From Sciurus carolinensis (Eukaryota > Chordata > Mammalia > Rodentia > Sciuridae): a stretch of DNA of 64,000 nt. Location of the stretch: NCBI RefSeq assembly GCF_902686445.1, contig NC_062222.1, positions 134,671,035 to 134,735,034 of the forward strand, read 5' to 3'. Of this stretch, positions 58,671 through 64,000 are shown in pieces. The translations under genes were made by a program, and so were the position numbers. Under the pieces are notes generated by a model. It worked only from the letters and a program-made list of their open reading frames with translations. It had not been told where the DNA came from and searched no databases. The first letter of the stretch is position 1. Every line of letters begins with the position of its first letter.

Positions 58671-60944
58671 GATCCATTATTTCTGGTTACATTTTTCTCC
58701 TTATTCAGTGAGTTCCTTAGCACTGTTCAGAGCCCAGATGGCCAAAGAGCAGAATTAACATTCTCCGGATTAATGACTCATTCATTCATCTCCCAAATAT
58801 TTCTGAGCATCTAATGTATGCCTAATAAGGATGAAAAATAGATGAAACCAAACACTACCTTCAAGAAGTTGAGAAAATGGAGGACAAACCATTGATAACC
58901 ATTCCATGTTTAATGTTCCCTCCAGGAAACTGACTTTCTCCTCCTTTTCACTTGGATAACTTCTATTCATCCTCTGTGACTATGCTGAGGAGCCCCTGTC
59001 TCTGGAACTCTCTAGATTTCCCTTGACTTCCACAGACTCCTGTGCTCTCCTTTCTTGGTGAATTTCTCACTGCATCAGGGGGGTTGTGATTTTTTTCACT
59101 TGACTTTCTCCTCTGCTTGACTCTCAGATCCTTCAGTACATCAGACTTATCTCAGGACCCCATGTGCCTAGGATTTGGTAAGTGCTCATTTCCTATTTAC
59201 CAAACAAGTGAAGGCCATGACACAAGTGTGAGCAGAGATTGTGGTGGGAACCCCTAGCCGGTAATGAGCGTGGCCTGGGTGGTTAGGACCGGTGCCTCTG
59301 AGCAATACCTAAGCCACATCTCAGTGAGGACTAGGATTGGGTCTCACTGAGAAGAAACGAAGGAGGAACTCAGGCCAACAGGCTGAAGACATGGGGATGA
59401 GCAAGCAGATGACCTGTTCAGGAAAGGGAAAGTCAATGGCATAGCCAGATATGGCGACTACGAGGGTAAAGGTAGGAGCGGAGGCTGATCACTGACTCAC
59501 AGACATGGTAAAAACCATGACTGCCAACACCACTTGCTAAACAATCCTGGGACCAAACCTGCCCCACATCTTCCATGCAGGGCTGAAGATGAGTCTGTGC
59601 CAAAGACACCTGATTCTTATGCTGCCTCTTAATTGAATAAGCGATGAAGTTCAGATCATTATAATCAGTCTTCTCATTCTACTTCCACATTCATTCATTA
59701 GCTGGTCATGAACCCCAGAGAAGAGAGGTCATGGTGAGCGACAGGGACACCGCAGCTGCTCACATTGTAGACATTTGCTGTGATTTACACTAAGATGTGG
59801 TTGTAATTATCCTTATCAGAATCACTTTCCCTGGCAAATTTGTACATTAAGTCAATTTAAGTAATTTCCCCTCATTAAGTCACAGCATTTGGGGACTACA
59901 GTTTATCTCAGCCAAAGAACTAGAGCTTGGAAGTAATAAAGGCAAAAGAAAAAAAAAAAAAAAAAAAAAGACCTTAGGTTCTCAGCAGGAAGTGTGGGTG
60001 GTGACAACAGAGGCAGTATTTCAGAAGTGCTTCAGAAGTCCAGCCTCCAGCAGCTCCATGACCATGTGCCTCTTGAATTTAGAGCAGTCCTAAAAATGTG
60101 GCCCTCCGCAGTTACTCCCTGCCTTGACATTTGGCAAACTGAGAGTGTTGCATTCCGTGTAAGACCCGGAAGCAGACAGGGACATCTGGAAGAAGACATG
60201 TTCAGAGATGGAAGCAGGTACTTCAGAAAGGGGCTTTCCTACCGTGAATGAGAATAAAAATCAGTGTATGTGCTGGAACTCTCTGGGTACTTTCACACCC
60301 AGGCTCTCCTTGCACAAGCTGGGGGAGGGTGTGTGCATTTTCAGATTGCCCTTTTCTTTTCCTCCCTGAAATTTAAGACAAATCTAAGTAAATAACTGGC
60401 ATGGAGAGTGAGGACATTGAATGTGTCATCTTACCTGTTACATCTTCCGCAGTTGTCATCGTGAGCTAAATGAAAGGCTGCTGACTGAACAATCTGTGAA
60501 TAAGAGAATTTTCTCAAACCAGAGATTGAGAAAGAGATAGGAATTAACTGCAAAGATATTGGAAGACACCAGGCTGGTAAAATCTGGCTGAAACCTAATT
60601 GTAGGTAATAACACACCCAGAAAATAAGTGTATACCAGTTAAGACTCTTTGAGCTGCAGGTGAAAGAATCCTGACTCATAGCAGCTTAAAAATAAAAGAA
60701 GTAAGTTTTCTCACTGGCTTAATGAGGAAGTCTAATAGGGCTTAGGTCTGATAAGCTTATGGATTCAGAAGTTCAAATAATATCATTCGTGGCTCCAACT
60801 CTGTCTTGTGCTTAGGTTCTGCTTGTCTCTGCTGGTTCTATTCTTCAGGCAGTTTCTCAATATGGCAGGCTTCAGTAACCCCAGCCTTGCACCTTCTCAG
60901 TTTGGCCACCTGGGGGAATTTTTTTTTTTTTCTCACCCAGTATA
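58671..60944. other. Intergenic sequence with L2-like scraps
   Basis: 'atgactcattcattcatctc' and following text at 58770-58900 resemble L2. The remainder, including an AT-rich block at 59620-59940, is unassigned. No gene seen. Confidence 0.45.
59949..59969. repeat. Poly-A run (A21)
   Basis: Twenty-one A residues. No retroposed gene or SINE was recognised upstream, so it is listed only as a homopolymer. Confidence 0.9.
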
Positions 60945-61445
60945 TGAGTTATCTATTGGGGAGGAACAAAATATGCCAAAACTTATTGACTTGAAAGAAC
61001 AACCATTTTTTTTCTCACAGCTCTGGACCAGTATTTCAGGCAAGCCTTAGCTGGGCTGTCCTTCGGATTCATATGGTGTCTCCTGGACTCAGTCAGGCAT
61101 TTGTGGCCAGGTGATGTCATCTGGTGACTGGTCTCAACTGGCCTCATTGACACATCAGGGGCCTGGGCTGGGATGGTGGAGCAGCTGGAATGTCTTCTCT
61201 CCATGTGGTCTCAGATGAAGCTGAGTCCCAGCTTGGCTTTCTCACAAGGCAGCGTGTCCTGATAGAGCAAGGAAGGCTCTGTGTGGCCTCTCCAGGCCAC
61301 AGATCAGAACTCACATGACACCTCTTCAGCTGCTCAAACCAAATCATGGACCAGCCCAGATTCAAGGGGAGGGGAAACAGACTCCAGCTCTTGAGGGAGC
61401 ACATACCATCGGGTCACAAAGGGGCATAGGGGGTGAAAGGCATTA
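60945..61445 (-). mobile_element. Old LTR-like relic, antisense
   Basis: 'ggaggaacaaaatatgccaa', 'ttctcacagctctggaccag', 'gccttagctgggctgtcct' and 'cagcccagattcaaggggag' follow the same antisense LTR pattern as at 18096 but more completely. Exact family not certain. Confidence 0.55.
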
Positions 61446-62040
61446 TCATGGCCAGCTTTGCAAACCATCTACCAGGCCCAGTGTCCAGGTGTCAACCTCC
61501 CAAGGATTCTGATTGGCCCTACCAGGTTACATGTGTTTCCCTGGGTGACGGTGGCCCGGGAGGACAAGTAGCTGTGGTTGGCCAGCCCAGTCTTGTATTC
61601 ATCCCAGAAGTGTGGGCAATGGAGAGAGCAAGGAGCAGTGCGATCTCGTCCGTAACTCTTCCAGAGCCACCAGGATCCCAGCCAGCCAGAGAGGACGGAC
61701 GTGTGTTCAGAAGACAAAAGTGCAGCCAGCAGCCCAGGGCGAGCTCCAGTCTTCACCAAGGGACCATGACCAGCTGTGGAAGCCTGAAGCTAAAGCTCAG
61801 AATGTCAAAGGGCTCTGCCCATTGGCCCCACAAGGATGAGGATGCCCTGACCTGCAGACTCCAGCTGTCTGATTGCTCATTTTAGAAATGAAAGCAAGAC
61901 TCTCCAAGCCTGGTGCCAGAAGTCACAAACATTTACACCATTAGCTCATGTTCCCTGTTTCTCGTTCCATAATACCTTGTCAGTGGTCTGACTGCTATTT
62001 AGTTTCCTGCAAACTGGTCAAACCAATTTGAAGTCTGATG
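61446..62040. other. Unassigned intergenic sequence
   Basis: No gene or repeat recognised. An open frame of 150 codons at 61433-61885 shows no familiar motif and starts inside the LTR relic, so it is not called. Confidence 0.4.
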
Positions 62041-62214
62041 TTCCCTAATAATTATATAATACATATTATAATTATTATATTATATAATACATAATGTTAC
62101 ATAATTATAACATTATAATTATATAATAATTATTAGGAAACAATGTAATATAAATATAATATAAATATTAGGAATTATAATAATTACATTTTTATAGAAA
62201 ATTAGAAAATTATC

Positions 62215-62250
<36 letters not shown>
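62041..62250. repeat. AT-rich quasi-palindrome and (TA)n tract
   Basis: A roughly 95-bp AT-only region begins CCTAATAATTATATAA and ends TTATATAATAATTATTAGG, so it can fold back. A TA dinucleotide run at 62217-62248 follows. Confidence 0.85.
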
Positions 62251-62252
<2 letters not shown>

Positions 62253-62335
62253 TATCAGTCCCTTGTGAGACTAGTAGCTATGAGTCATCTCCTAGTTTGA
62301 CTCTTTCTCTGGTAATAAGACAGAACCACCCAATT

Positions 62336-62434
62336 TTCAACTTTCAACCTCCAAAACCATGAACTAGACCCCTTTCCTTTATAAGTTATACAGCCTCAGG
62401 CATTTTGCTATAGCAACAGAAAACAGACAAATAT
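62336..62434 (+). mobile_element. MaLR-type LTR, 3' end, sense
   Basis: 'caacctccaaaaccatgaac', 'ctttataagttatacagcct' and 'gctatagcaacagaaaacag' form the 3' terminus of a MaLR LTR. Confidence 0.75.
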
Positions 62435-62639
62435 AGGTGGTCAGAGAATAATAATACAACAACATGAAAGTGTTACCCATGGGCTGAAAGTATCCTCCAA
62501 GAGAACAGAATGACGGGACAAGTTTACCTTCTCTTCATGCATAAGTCCAGCTGGGGAGACCTGCTGATTCACACATCATGTGAATAAAGGACTTGATGGG
62601 TGCAGACAGGTCAGCCTTCATAGATCAGGACAAGTTAAA

Positions 62640-62835
62640 CCATTAACAGTAACAGTCGCTCCTATAACTTATTGATACTCTGATAAGCGCCCAGAATGAA
62701 TTGCCTCTAATCCTCATGACAGTCCAGCCAGTGTAGGCCTTAGTCTTACTATTTAACCCCGAGGAAACTGGGGTTCCCTGAAGACTGAGATAACTCTTCC
62801 CACGATTAGATAAAAGGCAGAGCGCCGCGAGCCAC
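62640..62835 (+). repeat. MIR SINE relic
   Basis: 'ctctaatcctcatgacagtc', 'ccccgaggaaactggggtt' and 'attagataaaaggcagagc' follow the MIR order. Confidence 0.65.
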
Positions 62836-62926
62836 GCAGACGGAGTTAAGGCTGTTTGGAATTTGCCCGCTTTCCTTCAGTTCTTCCTCCTCTATCTGGG
62901 CCACTCCACTCCCCACCACCCGCACC

Positions 62927-62927
62927 T

Positions 62928-62962
<35 letters not shown>

Positions 62963-62966
62963 TTTT
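62927..62966. repeat. (TTTA)n microsatellite
   Basis: Ten TTTA units without interruption. Confidence 0.95.
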
Positions 62967-63824
62967 GCAATAATACATGCAAGAGACTTGAGACCAGGCT
63001 CCCCGTGGTCAGCACCAGGCTCCCCATGGTAAGCACAGCATTTCCATTTGGATGGAAGCTGCAAGTGGCCACCACAGCTGGCCCCATTCCCTGCAGCCTT
63101 ACAAAGCAGGTGCTTCCCCAGCCACATCCCAACACAAAGGTCCCTCCAGCGAGCCTAGCCATGGGACAGCTGGGCTGGGGCAGCAATGTGGATACCCAAG
63201 GACTTCTGGTCTAGCCACCCTGCCACCACCAGGCACCTTTAAGGCAGGGATATTTGCCCATTTGTATGACTTAGAAGTCAAGCCCCAAGTCTGCGCCTTA
63301 CCTGGATTTCCTGGCAGATGAGAGATAGCGTTTAGATTCCACACTGAATACTCCACCCCTGGGCTGATGTGCTGGTTACCATGCCACATTATCTCCAAAA
63401 AATGAACAGCTTTTCCCACAGGGAAAATTAGAGTCATTCTCAGCAAGAAGCCCACAGACCCCTCTTTTCAGTCGCATGCAGACCTCCCCAGAAAGACCGG
63501 TCGGCCCAGACACAAAGGCCCCCACTTCCAGAGCTCCAGTGAAAACCCTGGCATCAGGTACGAAAAGGAGCCAATGCCTCCCAGGACGGGCCAGGCGGAT
63601 GCGCTGGGCTGCATCTTTTGTGTCAGTGTGCGCCTGCTGTTGTGGACAGAGCCCTGACCCCAACCCAACAAGAGCTCCTCCCAGATCCACCCGCTCACCT
63701 CAGAGACATGTGGCACTCTCTCGGGGACTGGTTGTATTAGGCTTCGTGCTGCACGTGGGAGATCTTTATTTGTGGGTGCAAGGCTCTAGAGGAAGAATTC
63801 TAAAGTTTCTTTGAAATGTGGAAC
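62967..63824. other. Unassigned intergenic sequence
   Basis: No gene, RNA or clear repeat recognised. A short imperfect direct repeat (accaggctcccc) occurs at about 62994 and 63015. Confidence 0.4.
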
Positions 63825-64000
63825 CATTGCCAGGTGGGGTGGCCCACGCCTGTAATCCCAGCACCCCAGTAGGCTGAGGTAGGAAGACTGCAAGTTTGAA
63901 GCCAGGCGCAGCCACTTAGCAAGGCCATAAGTAACTTAGCAAGACCCTGTCTCAAAATAAAAAATAAAAAGGGCCAGGGATGTGGCTCAGTGGTTAAGCG
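63825..64000 (+). mobile_element. B1 plus ID-like dimeric SINE (B1-dID type), cut by the window edge
   Basis: The left half is 7SL-derived: 'ggcccacgcctgtaatccca', then 'gaggtaggaagactgcaag' and 'agaccctgtctcaaaataaa'. The right half begins an ID-type tRNA-derived unit, 'agggatgtggctcagtggtt', at 63977. This 7SL/tRNA fusion is characteristic of squirrels and dormice and supports the host assignment. Confidence 0.88.

Noticed and set aside
59200..59970. Processed pseudogene ending in the A21 run
   Set aside because: No recognisable coding similarity upstream and no flanking duplication found.
50150..64000. DRD5, a neighbour of SLC2A9 in human
   Set aside because: DRD5 is an intronless receptor gene of over 1.4 kb. 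No frame of that size or seven-helix pattern occurs here, so it must lie outside the window if synteny holds.

Overview
The window is mammalian nuclear DNA and almost certainly from a squirrel-family rodent (Sciuridae, for example a ground squirrel or marmot). Two things indicate this. The interspersed repeats include tRNA-derived ID-type SINEs of the form common in squirrels, a B1 unit fused to an ID-like unit at the right edge, and L1 3' ends of sciurid type, alongside mammal-wide relics (MIR, L2, MER20, Tigger, MLT1/MaLR LTRs). The only protein-coding gene is split by large GT-AG introns. The species cannot be fixed from sequence reading alone.

The gene is the 3' portion of SLC2A9 (GLUT9, the urate / hexose facilitative transporter), on the plus strand. 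The last four coding exons are at 1086-1187 (102 nt), 2686-2761 (76 nt), 32367-32494 (128 nt) and 49633-49884 (252 nt including the stop). The lengths 102/76/128 are the classical GLUT-family exon lengths, and phases agree at every junction. Together they encode TM9 to TM12 and the cytoplasmic C-terminal tail. The introns are 1,498, 29,605 and 17,138 bp. A short 3'UTR follows, with an AATAAA at 50125-50130. The tail is 16 residues longer than my recollection of human GLUT9.

Region by region: 1-2761 is GC-rich intron plus two exons. 2762-32366 is a large intron with LTR relics mostly antisense to the gene, two antisense L1 segments (7.6-10.1 kb and 30.1-31.4 kb), microsatellites and a possible small intragenic CpG island at 22.87-23.23 kb. 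32495-49632 is the last intron, with a roughly 1 kb GATA-type array that has a longer internal repeat unit (36.0-37.0 kb), a CCTT tract, several MLT1/MaLR LTRs and a clean SINE insertion with target-site duplication. From 50.15 kb to the end is intergenic and markedly richer in A+T. It contains an old L1 (52.8-54.8 kb), a Tigger element that keeps the N-terminal part of a transposase frame, an MLT1 LTR split by an L1 fragment, and AT-rich low-complexity DNA.

No second gene, CRISPR array, operon or novel multi-gene system was found. The most useful leads concern SLC2A9 itself (a CT microsatellite serving as the polypyrimidine tract of one exon, a possible in-frame alternative donor, the extended tail) and several non-repeat blocks that may be regulatory. 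Repeat assignments come from recognising consensus patterns by eye. Boundaries are approximate to tens of bases, and subfamily names should be confirmed with RepeatMasker.
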